64,000 nucleotides of DNA from Streptomyces cinerochromogenes. GTDB lineage: Bacteria > Actinomycetota > Actinomycetes > Streptomycetales > Streptomycetaceae. The stretch is from contig NZ_BMRM01000001.1 in NCBI RefSeq assembly GCF_014648635.1, positions 1 to 64,000 on the forward strand. The letters are read 5' to 3'. Below, one piece after another: positions 36,901-46,052 of this stretch. The stretch's first letter is position 1, and each line of letters opens with the position of its first letter. Under the pieces are notes generated by a model. The model was given only the letters and a program-made list of their open reading frames with translations, made no database searches and was not told where the DNA came from. Both the position numbers and the translations under genes were made by a program.

Positions 36901-39291
36901 CAGGCGGGTGTTGCGCAGCGGCCGGCCGATCGGCACGACGGGCGCGTCGAGGTCGCCGGGGCCGGTGAGATAGGCGTGCGTGACGTCGTCGGAGCACTCG
37001 GTGGGGCCGTAGAGGTTGGCGAGCGGGATGTCCGGGTAGCGGGCGAACCAGCGGGTGCACAGGTCGGCGGGGAGCGCCTCGCCGTTGGAGATCATCCAGC
37101 GCAGGGCCGGCAGGGCGGGTGCGGTGCCGGCCGCGTCCCAGACGTCGAGGGTGGCGCGCAGCAGGGACGGCACGACCTCGATGACGGTCAGCTCCTCGGC
37201 GCCGATGACCGGGAACAGCACGTCCGGGTCGGCGATGTCGCCGCGGGCGAAGGCGCGCACCCGGCCGCCGACGAGCAGGGTCGTCAGGGTCTGCCAGACG
37301 GTGACGTCGAAGGTGACGGGCGCGTTGTGGACGAGCGCGTCGGCGCTGGTCAGCCCGAACTCCTCGATCTTGGCGAGGAGGTGGTTGACCATGCCGCCGC
37401 GCTGCACCATGGCGCCCTTGGGCTTGCCGGTGGAGCCGGAGGTGTAGATGACGTACGCGAGGTCGAGCGGGCCGCCGGTGACGGGGGCCAGGTCGTCGGC
37501 GGCGTCGGTACGGCCGTCCAGGACGTGCACGGGCAGCGGCGCGTCCAGGGGTGCGGTGATCCGGTGTGCGAGGCCGGTGTGCTCGTCCTGGGTGAGCAGG
37601 AAACCGGCGCCGCTGTCGCGCAGCAGCGCGGTCAGCCGGGCGGCCGGGGCGCCGGGGTCGAGGGGCACGAAGGCGCGTCCGGCGCCGAGGACGGCGAGTT
37701 CGGCGGTGACGAAGTCACGGCCCGGCTCGGTGAGGACGGCCACCGGCCCGTGCCCGGTCAGCAGGCGGGAGACGGCGGAGGCCCGGCCGACCAGTGCGGC
37801 GTAGTCGATGCTGCCGCCGTCGTCGGTGACGGCCACCGCGTGCGGCGCCCGCGCGGCCTGCTCCCGGACGCGCTCCACGACGCCCCGGTAGGGCGTCTCG
37901 CGGACGGGCCCGGTGAGGGTGGCCGAGAGGTCGGCGCGCTCGTCGGCGGTGAGCAGGTCCAGGCCGCCGAGCGGGGCGTCGGGCGCGGCTTCCAGGAAGG
38001 CGCCCAGGAAGGCGGTGAACCGGTCGAGGTGGGTACGGACCTCGGCGCGGTCGTAGCGTGCGGTGTTGCCGCTGAGGTCGACTCCGATGCCCGCCTCGCC
38101 CTTGTCGGCGACGGTGAACTCCAGGTCGTCCACCAGGCCCGTGGACGGGCTGTAGATGGTGGCCTCGCAGGGGCCGATGGCCAGCTTCTCGACCTGCGGC
38201 ATCATGTTGAGGAACGGGCCGAAGGGCCGCCGGTCGTCGCTGGGCAGGCCCATCGTCCGGCGGATCCTGCTGACGCGGTGGCGCTGGTGCTTCAGGCTCT
38301 GGGAGAACGTCTGGTACGTCTCGGCCAGCAGCGTGGCGCGTGTGGTGTGCGCCGGCACGGCCAGGCGCAGCGGCAGGTTGTTGACGACCATGCCGGGGAC
38401 GCGCTGCATGGTGCCGCCGACGCGGGCCGTCACCGGCAGGGCGAGCAGCACGTCCTCGGTGCCGGCGGTGCGCGCGGTGTAGGCGCCCAGCGCGGCGGCG
38501 AGCGTGGTCTGCCAGGTCACCCGGGACTCCCAGGCGACCGAGCGCAGCAGCCCGGCGGTGCGCTCGGGCAGGACGGTGCCCTCCTGGTGGAAGGTCTGGG
38601 CGGGTTCGGCGTCGCGGGTGGCGAGGCTGATCAGCTCGGGCCCGTCGCCGACCTGCCGCTGCCAGTAGGCGGCGTCGCGCTCGGCCTTCGGTGACGCGGT
38701 GTACGCCGCCTCGGTCTCGACCAGGGCGGCGAGCGGGGGGAAGCGGTTGTCGTCCGGCGAGGTGCCGTCGAGCAGGGCGCCGTAGATCTCGGAGAGCCGC
38801 TGGAAGTAGATGACGTAGCTGAAGCCGTCGGAGACGAGGTGGTGGTTGAGCAGGCAGAAGAAGGTGCGCTCGGGGCCGAGCGTGAACACGCTCAGCCGGA
38901 ACAGCGGGACGTACGGTCCGTCGCCCGGCCCCTGGTCCGGTGCCTCGTCCAGCGGGAAGGGTACGGCGAGGTCGGCGCGGATCGCCTGCTCGGCGGCGGC
39001 CGCGGGGTCGGGGGCCGCCTGGACGTCGGTGACGGTCAGCGGCAGCGCGCCGAGCGGTTCGACGAACTGGCGCGGCTCACCGCCCCGGTCGTCGAACCGG
39101 ACGCGCAGGCACTCCGACTCCTCGGCCAGCCGGGCGAGGGCGGTGCGGAAGAGGTCCGGGTCGAGCGGTCCGCGGATGTCCCAGTAGATGGCGGTGTTGT
39201 AGGTCGCGCCCCCGCCGGAGAGTTTCGCGTCGAACCAGATGTCCTTCTGGCCGGCGGTGAGCGGCAGGCCGGCCGTCTGAACGGATGTCAT
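27967..39291 (-). CDS. Three-module NRPS: C-A-T-E-C-A-T-C-(degenerate A)-T-TE
   Basis: 3774 aa. C1 (HHLVSDG about 149) is EntF-like, suited to a carrier-bound acyl starter. A1 (about 455-960, [11 protein letters not shown]) gives code DVWEINLDDK by my reading; its acidic residues suggest a basic substrate such as DABA. T1 (LGGDSIS, about 1012) and an epimerase (HHLAVDG; EGHGRE) make that residue D. C2 (HHMLVDG, about 1693), A2 (code DAFAVTGVGK, ending like the daptomycin kynurenine code) and T2 (IGGHSLL). C3 (HHIAFDG, about 2745) is followed by a broken A domain of about 310 residues in which the ATP loop reads [14 protein letters not shown] and the region up to A7 is deleted. T3 (TRSMDSMKS) keeps its Ser. 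The terminal TE has GWSYGG (about 3590). Confidence 0.93.
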   Translation of the reverse strand: MTSVQTAGLPLTAGQKDIWFDAKLSGGGATYNTAIYWDIRGPLDPDLFRTALARLAEESECLRVRFDDRGGEPRQFVEPLGALPLTVTDVQAAPDPAAAAEQAIRADLAVPFPLDEAPDQGPGDGPYVPLFRLSVFTLGPERTFFCLLNHHLVSDGFSYVIYFQRLSEIYGALLDGTSPDDNRFPPLAALVETEAAYTASPKAERDAAYWQRQVGDGPELISLATRDAEPAQTFHQEGTVLPERTAGLLRSVAWESRVTWQTTLAAALGAYTARTAGTEDVLLALPVTARVGGTMQRVPGMVVNNLPLRLAVPAHTTRATLLAETYQTFSQSLKHQRHRVSRIRRTMGLPSDDRRPFGPFLNMMPQVEKLAIGPCEATIYSPSTGLVDDLEFTVADKGEAGIGVDLSGNTARYDRAEVRTHLDRFTAFLGAFLEAAPDAPLGGLDLLTADERADLSATLTGPVRETPYRGVVERVREQAARAPHAVAVTDDGGSIDYAALVGRASAVSRLLTGHGPVAVLTEPGRDFVTAELAVLGAGRAFVPLDPGAPAARLTALLRDSGAGFLLTQDEHTGLAHRITAPLDAPLPVHVLDGRTDAADDLAPVTGGPLDLAYVIYTSGSTGKPKGAMVQRGGMVNHLLAKIEEFGLTSADALVHNAPVTFDVTVWQTLTTLLVGGRVRAFARGDIADPDVLFPVIGAEELTVIEVVPSLLRATLDVWDAAGTAPALPALRWMISNGEALPADLCTRWFARYPDIPLANLYGPTECSDDVTHAYLTGPGDLDAPVVPIGRPLRNTRLYVLGADLRPVPRGVQGELFIAGRGVGRGYLADPRRTATTFLPDPFAADGSRMYRTGDHVVLRPDGQLAFVGRVDHQVKIRGQRIELGEVETALRALPGIADAVAAAVTDPAGQKRLVGYVVGDGARPDTAAARALLAERLPGALVPTALVALDELPLTAHGKVDRKTLPAPDFGAPTRGRAARTDEERILCTVLAEVLGLPEVGPEDSFFALGGDSISSLQVVSRARGEGLVVTARDVFRHRTPAAIAAAAGRAERTAPAAEEDGVGEVGLLPVADQLRELLARLPEETQEFAQYATVTVPAEVDAPRLERALQAVLDRHDTLRLRLATPVPGLWSLSTQPRGGVAAADVLRTATLPADGDRRARLAGELAAARARLRPQDGLVAQAVLLRDEDTDAPGTLLLVIHHLAVDGVSWRILLPDLRAAWEAVAAGTEPRLDAVPTSYRRWAKTLSEEARTADRVAELPLWTEQPAGESVTLAEQPLDPARDVHGSAGTLRVELPAEDTAALLTTVPAAFHAEINEVLLTGLALALADRARRGGSPVTRALVELEGHGREQIAGDLDLSRTVGWFTSVYPVGLDVGRLDWDDVWQAGPSLGAALKRTKATLRALPDHGIGHGLLRHLNPQTAAVLARTPVPQLAFNYLGRFTASGGDWSMVAGGAGQTAAPGTPLRQPVEVVAVTEDRPQGPVLVADWTWASALLDEADVRDLAETWFRALRTLAAHAERPGATGRIPAEFPLVHVEQREIDAYEAELRGVTDILPLSPLQRGLLFQAEFDRQGMDAYTLQVVMDIGGPLDRTALRAAAEALLARNPGLRACFRERDTGDPVQLIPDRVALPWTEVDLTHVDAAEVDAEAARRTDEEWLHRFDVTRGPLTRFTVYRIADDRHRVVWTTHHMLVDGWSLSAVLAEELVTLWANGADTGALARVAPARRYLEWSAAQDKEAARAAWRAELAGVDGATRLGPADRDRVSVLPRTLVAGIPDRVTDALTRWAHRRGLTLNTVMQGAWAAVLGALTGRDDVTFGAVVSGRPAELPEVERMVGAFLHTLPVRARLDAARPFEAVLADLQDRQLGLEPHHHLGLAEVQSCAGTGELFDTVVSFHNYPTGALDRIGEHIPQLTMLGWTARVVAEYPLAIGVFPGADGQLRVEAQYRPDVFTEERTDGFVQRFLRFLERLAADPGVPFGRVDTLDDSERHRLTRTWAGVDAARPEPAALATDAFERWAARFPDKPAVSLGADVLTYSELNTRANRLARLLVSRGVRAEQPVAVLLPRSPQLVVAALAALKAGAVFLPVDVDYPADRIGYLLADAQPAVLLTDTATAARPAGLPELPGLTDTPLLLDSPGTAAELADLAGTDLTGAGDRHEALDPLHTAYMIYTSGSTGRPKGVTVPHTGLMAMVDSLTERFALDQDVRVLQFASFSFDASVFGIMLALLNGGTLVIADEEHRTPGRPLVDLINDQRINLAALPPVVVGALPEGSTLPADLRMVVTGEAVPAEVVDRWAGSVRMFNGYGPTEAVVGCTVSGPLVPGRGRPPIGRPTAAHRVYVLDRALRPVPAGSAGELYVGGGLARGYLGRPDLTALRFVPDPYGPAGSRMYRTGDLVRWLPDGELDYLDRTDDQVQLRGIRIELGEISTALTAMPGVEQAAVVMREDEVGERRLVAYVVAAGAAAGADTTVLRDRLVQELPDYMVPSAVVALDALPLTTNGKLDRAALPDPELGAGARGRAPRTPVEEILCGLFADILGRERVHADDDFFEIGGHSLLATRLVSRVRSVLGAELPIRALFEARTVAALAARVAQADRARPALAPAPAGAERPLSFTQQRQWFLNRREGSADGSFNSVLAFRLTGRLDADALQAALRDLAERHEVLRTVIPDTDGVPSLRVLDTAAGAPALKVVSVPAGEVRAAVAAEADRGFDLTEETPLRVRLFPVGPGECVLLFVIHHIAFDGWSMGPFLGDFAAAYRARCKGRAPRFEPLPVQYADFAVWQRELLGSDDDPDSLAAEQLDFWRDALAGLPEETPLPADFPRPERGTRTGDVVLFDVDAALCSAVGELARSTGTTEFIVFQAALSTLLTRRGAGTDIPVGVSVAGRTDDALADVVGMFLNTLVLRGDTGGDPTFRELLDRLRETDLAAFSHQDVPFDQVVDALRPARALNRHPLFQVSLTVQYDGVRDLGLPGLTARPEYVPSRQAKLDLVVELVPAYDTDGMQGLLTFSEDLFTRETAEGLAAQFTQVLRNAVADPDVRIGDLEIAGADAPTAPERSDDGPDDGDDGDDGDGGDAFAGIVRQLPGTTLLDLFAARVAEAPDAVATGSGPQALSYTELDRYADDLAHTLVAAGAGPERTVALAVPRAADQALAALAVLKAGAAYVPLAADEPADAVRALFADVDPVCVLTTAGLAGRLRTTGVPVLVLDVAGLRTGAAVPDPRPGPATARPAQAAYVIRGGATGTVVEHRTAAAHVAAALDDGRPGEAGLFGALLAGTGVATRERPPAAWSAPDTVPADAARWPAHGYVLDEALRPAAEGELYLAGAAVARAYAGRAAATAERFVADPWGGAGARMWRTGRKVTRDAALPAEPAVPSPDTAADADADPVVARLCAIVAEVVGAESVGAAENFFETRSMDSMKSLRLVARARKEGIEITIADVFRHQNVAALAAGLHPEPAPQPAPEAPAPEAPAPAMRTTVRAVAEAIAETDEQEDADTFAPLLTIRPTGERPPVFCVHSGVGLALSYLPLARYIGAEHPLYGLQSPAVVAGAPLPDSIEDNAAAYVELIRRVRPEGPYHLFGWSYGGLLAYEIAVQLRAAGQEVGLLANLDAYPRTDVVDERDVQGSLTWLLEGIGHDPAEFAGRDLTPADLVDVLRRDNSPLARLGEERMSRMVDLMARHQVLNTRYRPGRYDGAMQLFLADRSPWGDVTDKDRLWEPHARGPVTVHHVDCGHDDMLTGPNLDRIGRAVAAELDRLHAASDGSDR

Positions 39292-39375
39292 AGCAGTCCC
39301 CTAGCGAAGGTCACTGAAGTCACGCCGTAGTCGATGGGTGGGTTGTGGGGGGTGGCTGTGCGGGGGGCCGGCGGG

Positions 39376-40080
39376 TCAGCCGCAGCCGCCCGCGTGTCCG
39401 TCGTCGGTGGCCGTGCCGATGCCGACCGCGGTCAGCTCGCGCGGTATCCCGGCGGCCGGCTCCTCCTGGGAGCGCAGGTGCTCCACGAACGCGTCGAGCC
39501 GGTCGATCCCCCAGAAGCGGCTGTAGCCGTGCACGAAGAACGGGACGCCGAACACACCGTCCTTGCACACGTCGAGGAGGATGCGGATGCCCTCGGCGCG
39601 CAGCTCGGGCTGGTCGCTGGCGCGGGACAGGCGCTGCGGGTCGATGCCCAGCTCCCAGCCGATGTCCTCGATGGTGCGCGGGTCGCAGATGTCGCGGCCC
39701 TGGCCGAACCTGGCCCGGTACACCGCGTCGATGTAGTCGTGGCCGCGGCCCTGGGCGGCGGCCACGAGGTAGCCCAGGTGCGGGACCTCCCACACCGGGT
39801 CGCGGTCGACCGGCCAGGTGACCTTGATCCCGCGGGCCTTGGTGAGGCGGCCGATGTCCTGGAGGACGTAGCGGTTCTTCTCGCGGGACATCTCCGAGTA
39901 CGGGAACCGGCCGCCCTGCTCCTCCATGAGCCGGGCGCTCAGCGGGTCGGGCTCGAAGAACGGCACCCATTCGAGGCGCTCGGCGAGGTCCCGGTGCTCG
40001 CTCATCACCGTGCGGTAGGCGAGCCACGAGTAGGGGCTGCGCAGGGAGAAGTAGAACCGCGGCGTCTTGTTCTTGGGCAT
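39376..40080 (-). CDS. DsbA-fold protein, 2-hydroxychromene-2-carboxylate isomerase-like
   Basis: 234 aa. Thioredoxin/DsbA-type fold of the kappa-GST kind: the N-terminal YFSLRSPYSWLAYR has Ser where DsbA has its CxxC, as in 2-hydroxychromene-2-carboxylate isomerases. Later VFGVPFFVHGYSRFWGIDRLD is the family's second signature. These enzymes use glutathione or act as isomerases. It sits between the NRPS and the ketoreductase/ketosynthase genes, so isomerising a double bond or modifying the acyl chain is plausible. The Cys-containing tail (HAGGCG) is unusual. ATG at 40080. Confidence 0.75.
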   Translation of the reverse strand: MPKNKTPRFYFSLRSPYSWLAYRTVMSEHRDLAERLEWVPFFEPDPLSARLMEEQGGRFPYSEMSREKNRYVLQDIGRLTKARGIKVTWPVDRDPVWEVPHLGYLVAAAQGRGHDYIDAVYRARFGQGRDICDPRTIEDIGWELGIDPQRLSRASDQPELRAEGIRILLDVCKDGVFGVPFFVHGYSRFWGIDRLDAFVEHLRSQEEPAAGIPRELTAVGIGTATDDGHAGGCG

Positions 40081-40090
40081 GGTGGTGCCC

Positions 40091-40138
40091 CTTTCCGGTC
40101 GGACGGCTTTCCGGTCGGACGGCTTTCCGGTCAGACGA
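40091..40138. repeat. Three 16-nt tandem repeats between ketoreductase and DsbA-like gene
   Basis: Units CTTTCCGGTCGGACGG at 40091-40106 and 40107-40122 are identical; the third (40123-40138) differs at its end and runs into the ketoreductase stop codon. On the coding strand they precede the DsbA-like gene's ribosome site, so copy number could affect its translation. Probably slippage. Confidence 0.8.
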
Positions 40139-40877
40139 CGAGGCCGCCGTCGACTCCGAATACCTGTCCTGTGATGTACGAGGCGCGGTCGGACGCGAGG
40201 AAGGCCACCAGGTCGGCGACCTCCTCGGGGCGGCCGAGGCGGCCGAGCGGGATCCGCTCGGTCATCTTCCTGACGTGGTCGTCGGCGAGGCCGGAGAGCA
40301 TGTCGGTGTCGATGAAGCCGGGCGCCACCGCGTTGGCGCGGATGCCGTAGCGGCCGGACTCCTTGGCGAGTGCCTTGGTGAAGCCGATGATCCCGGCCTT
40401 GGTCGCCGAGTAGTTGGCCTGCGTGGCGTTGCCGTAGACACCGGCCACCGAGGACAGGGTGACCACCGAGCCGGACCTGCGCTTCATCATGGCGAACACG
40501 CCGGCCTTGCAGAGGTTGTAGGTGCCGTCGAGGTTGACCCGCAGTACGGCGTCCCAGTCGGCCGGCGCGAGCATGACCAGCGGGTTGTCCCGCACGATGC
40601 CCGCGCAGGACACCACGGTGCGCAGCGGGCCGAGTTCGCGCTGGGCGGCCTTGACGAAGTCGTGCACGGCGTCGTGGTCGGCGACATCGGTGCGCGCGGC
40701 GTACACCCGGGCGCCCGCGGCGCCGGCCTCCTCGGCGACGGCGTCGGCGGCCTCCTTGTTGGACTGGAAGCAGAACGCCACGTCGTAGCCGTCGCGGGCG
40801 AGCCGGGTCACCACGTGGCGGCCGATACCGCGCGAGCCGCCGCTGACGAGGGCGACGGGCCGGTCGGTTGCGGACAT
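40131..40877 (-). CDS. FabG-type 3-oxoacyl-ACP reductase
   Basis: 248 aa short-chain dehydrogenase. NAD(P) motif [10 protein letters not shown] (residues 12-21), NAG-like CAGIVRDN, catalytic Ser in [10 protein letters not shown] and the YxxxK pair in YSATKAG, ending FGVDGGLVV. It reduces beta-ketoacyl groups on the ACP encoded at 43332. With the KS/CLF/ACP set it points to a reducing type II PKS rather than an aromatic one. No dehydratase gene is visible in the window, so either FabZ of primary metabolism is borrowed or hydroxyls are kept. Confidence 0.92.
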   Translation of the reverse strand: MSATDRPVALVSGGSRGIGRHVVTRLARDGYDVAFCFQSNKEAADAVAEEAGAAGARVYAARTDVADHDAVHDFVKAAQRELGPLRTVVSCAGIVRDNPLVMLAPADWDAVLRVNLDGTYNLCKAGVFAMMKRRSGSVVTLSSVAGVYGNATQANYSATKAGIIGFTKALAKESGRYGIRANAVAPGFIDTDMLSGLADDHVRKMTERIPLGRLGRPEEVADLVAFLASDRASYITGQVFGVDGGLVV

Positions 40878-40939
40878 GCTGGTCTCTCCTGAGGGCTCTG
40901 GGGTGGGTGTCGGCCGCTTCGGCGGCCGGTCCGCGTGGC

Positions 40940-42028
40940 TCACACGCCGGTGAAGACGGCGCAGCCGACCTGGCCGTCCGGCTCGACACCGGTCACCAGG
41001 GCCGCCTCGCCGGGGCCGAGGCCCTGCCCGCCGGCCGCGGCGAGCACGGCGGCCAGCTGGAGCGCGGTGGCCGCGGCGGAGGTGTCGCCGAGGTGCTCGC
41101 GCAGCCGGATCCAGGCGGGGTCGGCGCCGGGCAGGGCGTCGGTGACGGCCTGCTCCTCCTCGGCGGCCGGTTTTCCGCCGCCGCCGAGCGGGGCCACGAA
41201 CCGCACGGACCCGGGCGCCACGCCCGCGGCGTCCAGGGTGCTGCGGACGCAGGCGGTGAGGGCGTCGCGGATGCCGTCGGGTTCCCGGTAGGCGCGGAAG
41301 CGGGTGCCCGCGATCCGGGCCAGGACGGTGCGGCCGGCCGCGGTGGCGTCCTCGGCCGGCTCGACCAGGAACACGGCCGCGCCCTCGCCGAGCGGGGTCC
41401 GGCGCTCCTCCTCGGCCCGCCCGTGCCACTCCAGCCAGGCACGCTGGGTGGAGAACTCCTCGGCGGCCCCGCACAGCACACGGGTGCAGTGGCCGCCGCG
41501 GTGCAGGCGCAGCGCGTAGCTGAGGGCGAGCAGACCGGTCAGCGCGCCGCCCGCGACCGTGGTGTTGGGGCCTTTGATCCGGTGCCAGATGGCGCTCTGC
41601 CCGGCGGCCCGGTTCATCACGGTGTTCGGGAAGCGGGCGGGCTCCACGTGGTACGGGCGCTCCCCGGACAGGGAGTCCTTGGTGAAGTCCATGATGCTCT
41701 GGACGCTGCCGGAGCCGGTGCCGAGGACCAGGGCGGTCTGCTCGGGACGGGCCTGGAGTTCCCCGGCGATGGCGCCGACGAGGCCGCCGACGGCGGTGAC
41801 GGCGAGCGCGGTCACCCGGTCCATGGTCCGGGTGCCCTTCTTGCCGACGTACTTCGCGGCGCTGAAGTCCGGTACCAGGGCGGCCTGTCCGAAGGGCACG
41901 GGGTAGGTGTCGTGGTCGAGGGCGGCGATCGCGTCGCGCCCCTCGGCGAGCCCCTCCCGCAGCGGGGCGTTGCCCACGCCGTAGGGGGAGATCGCCGACC
42001 AGGCGGAGATGACGAGGGACGACGGCAT
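40940..42028 (-). CDS. Ketosynthase-like chain length factor (KS-beta)
   Basis: 362 aa, shorter than the partner. Ketosynthase fold, but the active-site Cys is missing: the nucleophile-elbow stretch reads [14 protein letters not shown]. The conserved HGTGT region is also not kept. It therefore acts as the chain-length factor that forms a heterodimer with the KS. Its ATG shares one base with the KS stop (TGATG), ensuring equal production. CLFs of this type in reducing type II systems set the length of polyene or cinnamoyl-like chains. Confidence 0.88.
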   Translation of the reverse strand: MPSSLVISAWSAISPYGVGNAPLREGLAEGRDAIAALDHDTYPVPFGQAALVPDFSAAKYVGKKGTRTMDRVTALAVTAVGGLVGAIAGELQARPEQTALVLGTGSGSVQSIMDFTKDSLSGERPYHVEPARFPNTVMNRAAGQSAIWHRIKGPNTTVAGGALTGLLALSYALRLHRGGHCTRVLCGAAEEFSTQRAWLEWHGRAEEERRTPLGEGAAVFLVEPAEDATAAGRTVLARIAGTRFRAYREPDGIRDALTACVRSTLDAAGVAPGSVRFVAPLGGGGKPAAEEEQAVTDALPGADPAWIRLREHLGDTSAAATALQLAAVLAAAGGQGLGPGEAALVTGVEPDGQVGCAVFTGV

Positions 42029-43299
42029 CACACGGCCTCCTTCAGGGGCTCCGGGCGGGCGGTGCGCCGTGTGCGGTTCATCCGGCCGAGGATCAGCACG
42101 GCGTTGTTGCCCGCGAAGGCGAGCGCGTTGTTCTGCACGACGTTCAGCTCGGCGGGGCGGGCCTCGTTCGGTACGCAGTCCAGGCCGCACTCGGGGTCCG
42201 TCTCGCGGTGGTTGACCGTCGGCGGGATGAAGCCCTCGGTGAGGGCGAGGGCGCAGGCCGCCGCGGCGAGGGCGCTGGCCGCGCCCATGGAGTGGCCGAT
42301 CATCGACTTGATGGAGACGGTGGGCGGCGGGGTGTCGAAGACCTGCCGGATGGCTCCGGCCTCCGTCACGTCGTTGGCCCGGGTGCCGGTGCCGTGCGCG
42401 GAGATGAAGTCGATGTCCTCCTGCGCCACCCCGGCGTTGCGGTGGGCGACCTCCATGCACCGGGCGAGGCTGTCCTGGTCGGGGGCCACCGGGTGGTGGG
42501 CGTCGCAGTTGAGGCCGTAACCGAGCACCTCGGCGTAGATCCGCGCCCCGCGGGCGAGGGCGGACTCCAGGCTTTCGAGGAGGAGGACGCCCGCGCCCTC
42601 GCCGGTGAGGATGCCCTTGCGGTCGATGTCGAAGGGCTGGCAGACCTCGGGGGCGATGGTGCCCAGGCGGTAGAAGCCGGTGAAGGTCTTGCGGCAGACG
42701 GCGTCGGCGCCGCCGCACAGCGCGGCCTCCACCTCGCCGTACCGGATGGCGTCGAAGCCGCTGCCGATCGCGTAGTTGCCGGCCGCGCAGGCGGTCGGGA
42801 TGGTGAGGGCCTCGACATCGACCAGGCCGAGTTCCCGGACGATGCCGCTGGACAGCCGCCCGGCCTGCGCCCGGCGGGCCACGCCGGGCGACAACCGCTC
42901 GGGTCCTTCGGCGAGTTGGGTGCCGACCAGGGTGTCGAGGTCGCGCGACTCGGCGTCGGTGGTGCCGACCGAGACCAGCACCCTGCGCTCGCGCAGTTCC
43001 CGCGCGGTCAGGCCGGCGTCGGCGACGGCCATGTTGGCCGCCGCGACGGAGAACTGGGTGGCCCGGCCCAGTTCCCGGGGGTCGACGTGGTGGATCCAGT
43101 CGCCCGGCGCGAAGTCGGCCACCTCGCAGGCGTTGGCGTGCGCGAAGCCGGTCGTGTCGAAGGCCGTGAGGGGCTTGACCCCGCTGCGGCCGGACTTCAG
43201 CCCGTCCAGGAAGGCCGGGGCTCCGAGCCCGATGCTGGTGACCGTGCCGAGGCCGGTGATGACCACTCGGCGTGGCTGCTGCTCGTCGTCGTGCACCAT
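42028..43299 (-). CDS. Type II polyketide beta-ketoacyl-ACP synthase (KS-alpha)
   Basis: 423 aa from the ATG at 43299 (GGGAG close upstream); an ATG at 43314 would add five residues. Catalytic Cys in [15 protein letters not shown] (about 171), His in [15 protein letters not shown] (about 303) and His in [12 protein letters not shown] (about 340). It extends the acyl chain by malonyl condensation on the ACP. 32 bp separate it from the ACP gene, and it overlaps the chain length factor. The gene set (ACP, KS, CLF, KR) feeds an acyl group, probably to the first C domain of the main NRPS. Confidence 0.92.
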   Translation of the reverse strand: MVHDDEQQPRRVVITGLGTVTSIGLGAPAFLDGLKSGRSGVKPLTAFDTTGFAHANACEVADFAPGDWIHHVDPRELGRATQFSVAAANMAVADAGLTARELRERRVLVSVGTTDAESRDLDTLVGTQLAEGPERLSPGVARRAQAGRLSSGIVRELGLVDVEALTIPTACAAGNYAIGSGFDAIRYGEVEAALCGGADAVCRKTFTGFYRLGTIAPEVCQPFDIDRKGILTGEGAGVLLLESLESALARGARIYAEVLGYGLNCDAHHPVAPDQDSLARCMEVAHRNAGVAQEDIDFISAHGTGTRANDVTEAGAIRQVFDTPPPTVSIKSMIGHSMGAASALAAAACALALTEGFIPPTVNHRETDPECGLDCVPNEARPAELNVVQNNALAFAGNNAVLILGRMNRTRRTARPEPLKEAV

Positions 43300-43331
43300 G
43301 CGCTCCCGTCGCATCCGTGGGGCGGCGGTGG

Positions 43332-43610
43332 CTAGTTGGCCCGAGCGGACTGGGCGGCGACGGCCTCGCCGACCACGGTCACGACGCCGTCCAGGTTGAC
43401 CATGCGGGACAGCTCGGCCTGGTCGATGTCGGTGCCGAAGGCCCGCTCCAGCTGGGAGAGGATCTCGATGGCGCCCATCGAGTCCGCCTCGTGGTCCTCC
43501 TTGAAGCGGCTGGTGTCGGTCATGTCCTCCGGCTCGATCTCCAGGATGTCGCAGATGATGCCCTTGATCCTGGCTCGGTCCCCGGCGTTCAGTTCGTGTG
43601 TTGTCGTCAT
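43332..43610 (-). CDS. Acyl carrier protein
   Basis: 92 aa. Phosphopantetheine attachment Ser in EDHEADSMGAIEILSQLE (about residue 44), with an acidic helix II. It carries the growing polyketide for the adjacent KS/CLF and ketoreductase. It is the first gene of the long minus-strand operon that runs through the NRPS to trpC. Three SARP-type heptamers begin 21 bp upstream of its ATG. The PPTase at 57200 is the likely activating enzyme. Confidence 0.92.
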   Translation of the reverse strand: MTTTHELNAGDRARIKGIICDILEIEPEDMTDTSRFKEDHEADSMGAIEILSQLERAFGTDIDQAELSRMVNLDGVVTVVGEAVAAQSARAN

Positions 43611-43631
43611 GTCAACGATGCTGGCCGATGC

Positions 43632-43660
43632 CGCTGACCGTTCACTGACGAGTCGCTGAC
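43632..43660 (-). promoter_or_regulatory. SARP-type operator, three heptamers, for the ACP-led operon
   Basis: Plus-strand CGCTGAC (43632-43638), CACTGAC (43643-43649) and CGCTGAC (43654-43660), each separated by 4 bp, which reads GTCAGCG/GTCAGTG/GTCAGCG toward the ACP gene. The same triplet, in the same order, recurs at 55334-55362. This is the textbook 7+4 layout bound by SARP activators. Confidence 0.8.
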
Positions 43661-43688
43661 ACCTGCCGCCAGGCTCTGCCCCAAGGTC

Positions 43689-44639
43689 TCAGGAGGCGGC
43701 GGATCCGGTGAGGAACGGCTGGAGTTCGGGGAGTTCGGCGCGGTGCTCGACGAGCCAGCGCCAGTATCCGGGGATCGTGCGGGCGTAGCCGCAGTAGTAG
43801 TCGCGCACCGCGTGCACGAGCCGGCGCAGGGTCTCCTCGGTGACCGCGCCGCGCCGCCACACCAGCTGCATCTCGACCAGCTCGGTGTCGGCCAGCGGGG
43901 TCAGCCGTATGTCGGGGGTGGCTCCGGAGGGGGTGGCCAGGGCCGCGGCCCCGCTGCCGGCCACCCAGGTCATCGCCTCGCGCTGGGTGTTGACGTGGTG
44001 CAGCACCCGGGCGGTACCGGGCCGGCCGGGCCCGGCGAGCAGCCGCTCCTCGACGGTGTGCAGCCAGTGTTCCCGCGAGTAGCGCACCCAGGTGTCCTCG
44101 GCGCGCCCCGGGTCCGCGGGCAGCGCGAGCCAGACGGGTTCGCGCACCACCGTCACGCTGCCGAGGGCGGGTTCGGCGGGATCGGGTGCGGGGGCGGACA
44201 GCCGGGCGGGGCCCGGTACCAGGGCCACGGAGAGCGTGCCGCGGCGCACGCCCGCCACCGCGGCGTCGGGCGAGAGGGTCTCGGTCAGCACGGCGGTGCC
44301 GGGCAGCACGCTCTGCAGGGCGTCGCCGAGGGTGGGCGGGGTCCATTCGGTGTTGCCCAGGCGCAGGTGGCCGGCGGTGGCCCGGCCGGCCTGGGCGTTG
44401 ATCTCGTCGGCCCGTCGTACGAGGTCGCCGAGGAGCGGGATCAGGCGCTCGCCCAGCGGGGTCGGGGTGACACCGCTGCGGGAGCGCTCGAAGAGTTCAC
44501 CGCCGAGGGCCCGTTCGATGCGTCTGAGCTGGGCGGTGAGGCTCGGCTGGGGAAGGCTGAGTTCGTTCGCGCCGCGGGAGATGCTTCCGGCTTCACTTAT
44601 CGTGACGACGATCCGCGCATGCCTCAATTCGATGTCCAT
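43689..44639 (-). CDS. LysR-family transcriptional regulator
   Basis: 316 aa from the ATG at 44639 (GAGG seven bases upstream; a TTG lies at 44651). N-terminal winged helix-turn-helix (ARIVVTISEAGSISRGANELSLPQPSLTAQLRRIERALGG, residues about 5-45) and a periplasmic-binding-like effector domain (about 90-295). The recognition helix carries the usual SLPQPSLT. It is encoded between the ACP operon promoter and the 11-bp repeat array, so pathway-specific control is likely. The ligand is unknown; aromatic intermediates such as tryptophan or kynurenine are reasonable guesses. Confidence 0.9.
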   Translation of the reverse strand: MDIELRHARIVVTISEAGSISRGANELSLPQPSLTAQLRRIERALGGELFERSRSGVTPTPLGERLIPLLGDLVRRADEINAQAGRATAGHLRLGNTEWTPPTLGDALQSVLPGTAVLTETLSPDAAVAGVRRGTLSVALVPGPARLSAPAPDPAEPALGSVTVVREPVWLALPADPGRAEDTWVRYSREHWLHTVEERLLAGPGRPGTARVLHHVNTQREAMTWVAGSGAAALATPSGATPDIRLTPLADTELVEMQLVWRRGAVTEETLRRLVHAVRDYYCGYARTIPGYWRWLVEHRAELPELQPFLTGSAAS

Positions 44640-44795
44640 GAGCCGCCTCAATGTTTCGGAGCAGGCAAACGGAATCCGCCCGCCCGGGGCCTGACCGGAT
44701 GATCAGGTCCCGGACGGACGGAATGTCCACTGCCGTTCCACGGTAACCCCGCGGCAGCGGACGGCAACCCTCCTCTTGGGGTTTCCCCCTACTTC

Positions 44796-44932
44796 CCCAG
44801 TCCGCCCTCAGTGCCCCTTCAGACCTTATTCAGGCCTTATTCAGTGACCCTTCAGCGGTCCTTCAGTCGTCCTTCAGCCATCCTTCAGTCGTCCCTCAGT
44901 ATTTCTCCAGTCGCTTTTCAGTTGTTCTCCGG
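44796..44932. repeat. Thirteen-copy 11-bp direct repeat array (TTCAG core)
   Basis: The 323-bp gap between the LysR start and the SARP stop is mostly filled by a motif repeated exactly every 11 bp. TTCAG, or a one-base variant, begins at 44796, 44807, 44818, 44829, 44840, 44851, 44862, 44873, 44884, 44895, 44906, 44917 and 44928. The middle copies read TTCAGCG, TTCAGTC and TTCAGCC with 4-bp gaps such as GTCC. The period matches one DNA turn and the spacing used by SARP proteins. There is no reading frame here that looks coding. Confidence 0.9.
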
Positions 44933-44962
44933 TAATGCCTCGGCGATGTCCGTGTTAATCCC

Positions 44963-45748
44963 TCAGCGGTGGGCGAGAACCTGCCGCGGTTCGCCGAGCA
45001 TGTCGTCCTGCTGCAGAATCGCCTGATAGGCGTGGTGCAGCGCACGGCCCGGTTCCAGCCCCATTTCGTCGGCGAGCCTGCGGCGGGCGCGGTGGAACAC
45101 GTCGAGGGCCTCGGCCTGCCGTCCCGCGTGGTAGAGCGCCAGCATCAGCAGTTCGGTGAGCCGCTCCCGTTCGGGGTGTTCGGCGGCCGTCCCGCGCAGT
45201 TCCGGCAGCGAGATCCGGTGCGGGTCCACCGCGAGCCGCGCCGTGGTCAGGTCCTCGTACACGGTGATGCGCCGTTCCTCCAGATCGGCCGCGGCGATAC
45301 GCACCCGCAGGCCGTCGTGGGCGTCCATCAGGGCGAGTCCGCGCCACAGGGACAGGGCCTCCTCCAGCGCTACGGCGGCCAGCGCCGGGTCGCTCGCCAC
45401 CAGGTCGGCGCCGCTGCGCGCCAGCTCCCGGAAGCGGTGGGCGTCCACCCGGTCGGCGGGGACACCGAGCTGGTACCCCCCGCCCACGGTGCGGATCAGC
45501 TCGTCGCCGCGCCGGCCGGTGATCGATTCCAGGTACCTGCGCAGCCGGCCGACGCTCGCCTGCAGCGCGTTGCGGGCGTTGGCGAGCGTGCGGCCCGCCC
45601 ACAGCTCGTCCTCCAGCTGGTCCGCCGGGATCGTGCGTCCCGGCGAGAGCGCGAGCAGCGCGAGGATCGCCGTCAGACGCTTCGACCCCACCGCGTGCTG
45701 TCGATTGCCGTACCGCACGGAAACCGAACCGAGAACCTGTATGTCCAT
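44963..45748 (-). CDS. SARP-family transcriptional activator (second)
   Basis: 261 aa from the ATG at 45748 with GGGGG eight bases upstream; longer in-frame starts up to 45880 are not supported. OmpR-like winged helix (DIQVLGSVSVRYG to YQLGVPADRVD, residues 2-95) and a BTAD domain with ALDVFHRARRRLADEMGLEPG near the end. It is central in the locus, flanked by the 11-bp array downstream and by two GTCAGCG heptamers upstream, so it may control itself. It is the best candidate for the activator of the boxes at 16328, 43632 and 55334. Confidence 0.9.
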   Translation of the reverse strand: MDIQVLGSVSVRYGNRQHAVGSKRLTAILALLALSPGRTIPADQLEDELWAGRTLANARNALQASVGRLRRYLESITGRRGDELIRTVGGGYQLGVPADRVDAHRFRELARSGADLVASDPALAAVALEEALSLWRGLALMDAHDGLRVRIAAADLEERRITVYEDLTTARLAVDPHRISLPELRGTAAEHPERERLTELLMLALYHAGRQAEALDVFHRARRRLADEMGLEPGRALHHAYQAILQQDDMLGEPRQVLAHR

Positions 45749-45900
45749 GAGCAACGCCCCCGTAACTCGTCGGTTGGAGGGCCTAAATATCACCCGTGTC
45801 CACCGGTCAGGGGAAATACCATCCGCGTCGCCCATGAGCGTCCGCATGGTATGGGGGCCCCTTGCCGGGGCGCGCGGCACGCGGGCATAATGCCGAATGC

Positions 45901-45918
45901 CGCTGACGGTCCGCTGAC
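45901..45918 (-). promoter_or_regulatory. SARP-type operator upstream of the second SARP gene
   Basis: Plus-strand CGCTGAC at 45901-45907 and 45912-45918, 4 bp apart, reading GTCAGCG twice toward the SARP gene at 45748. It lies in the 304-bp gap shared with the divergent halogenase gene, so it could also influence the halogenase operon. The rest of that gap holds no visible gene. Confidence 0.7.
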
Positions 45919-45980
45919 GCCGACCGGATTCCGGCCATCGAACCGACGCACCATGCGTTTTTCAGCCGTGGCTTAACGAC

Positions 45981-46010
45981 CTGTTGTGCCCCGGTGCCGA
46001 TTCCTAGGCT
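45981..46010 (+). promoter_or_regulatory. Putative promoter of the halogenase operon
   Basis: A TAGGCT hexamer at 46005-46010 matches the Streptomyces -10 consensus. CTGTTG at 45981-45986 lies 18 bp upstream as a weak -35. This would give a short leader before the halogenase ATG at 46053. Confidence 0.4.
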
Positions 46011-46052
46011 CCTGCCATGTCCGGAAGTCGGTCAACGAACAGGAGTCACCCC

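Noticed and set aside
27788..37060. A 3090-codon frame on the minus strand overlapping the NRPS
   Set aside because: Arg/Pro/Ala-rich translation without domains; it is another reading frame of the same NRPS gene.
29353..38694. A 3113-codon open frame on the plus strand, antisense to the main NRPS
   Set aside because: It is the GC-bias shadow of the NRPS gene. Its composition (runs of Gly, Gln, Val, Glu and Arg) has no domain, while the minus strand shows every NRPS motif in order.
39292..39375. Possible SARP box upstream of the main NRPS (TCACTGAAGTCAC)
   Set aside because: The two TCAC elements are 9 bp apart, not 11, and the NRPS is probably read from the ACP promoter.
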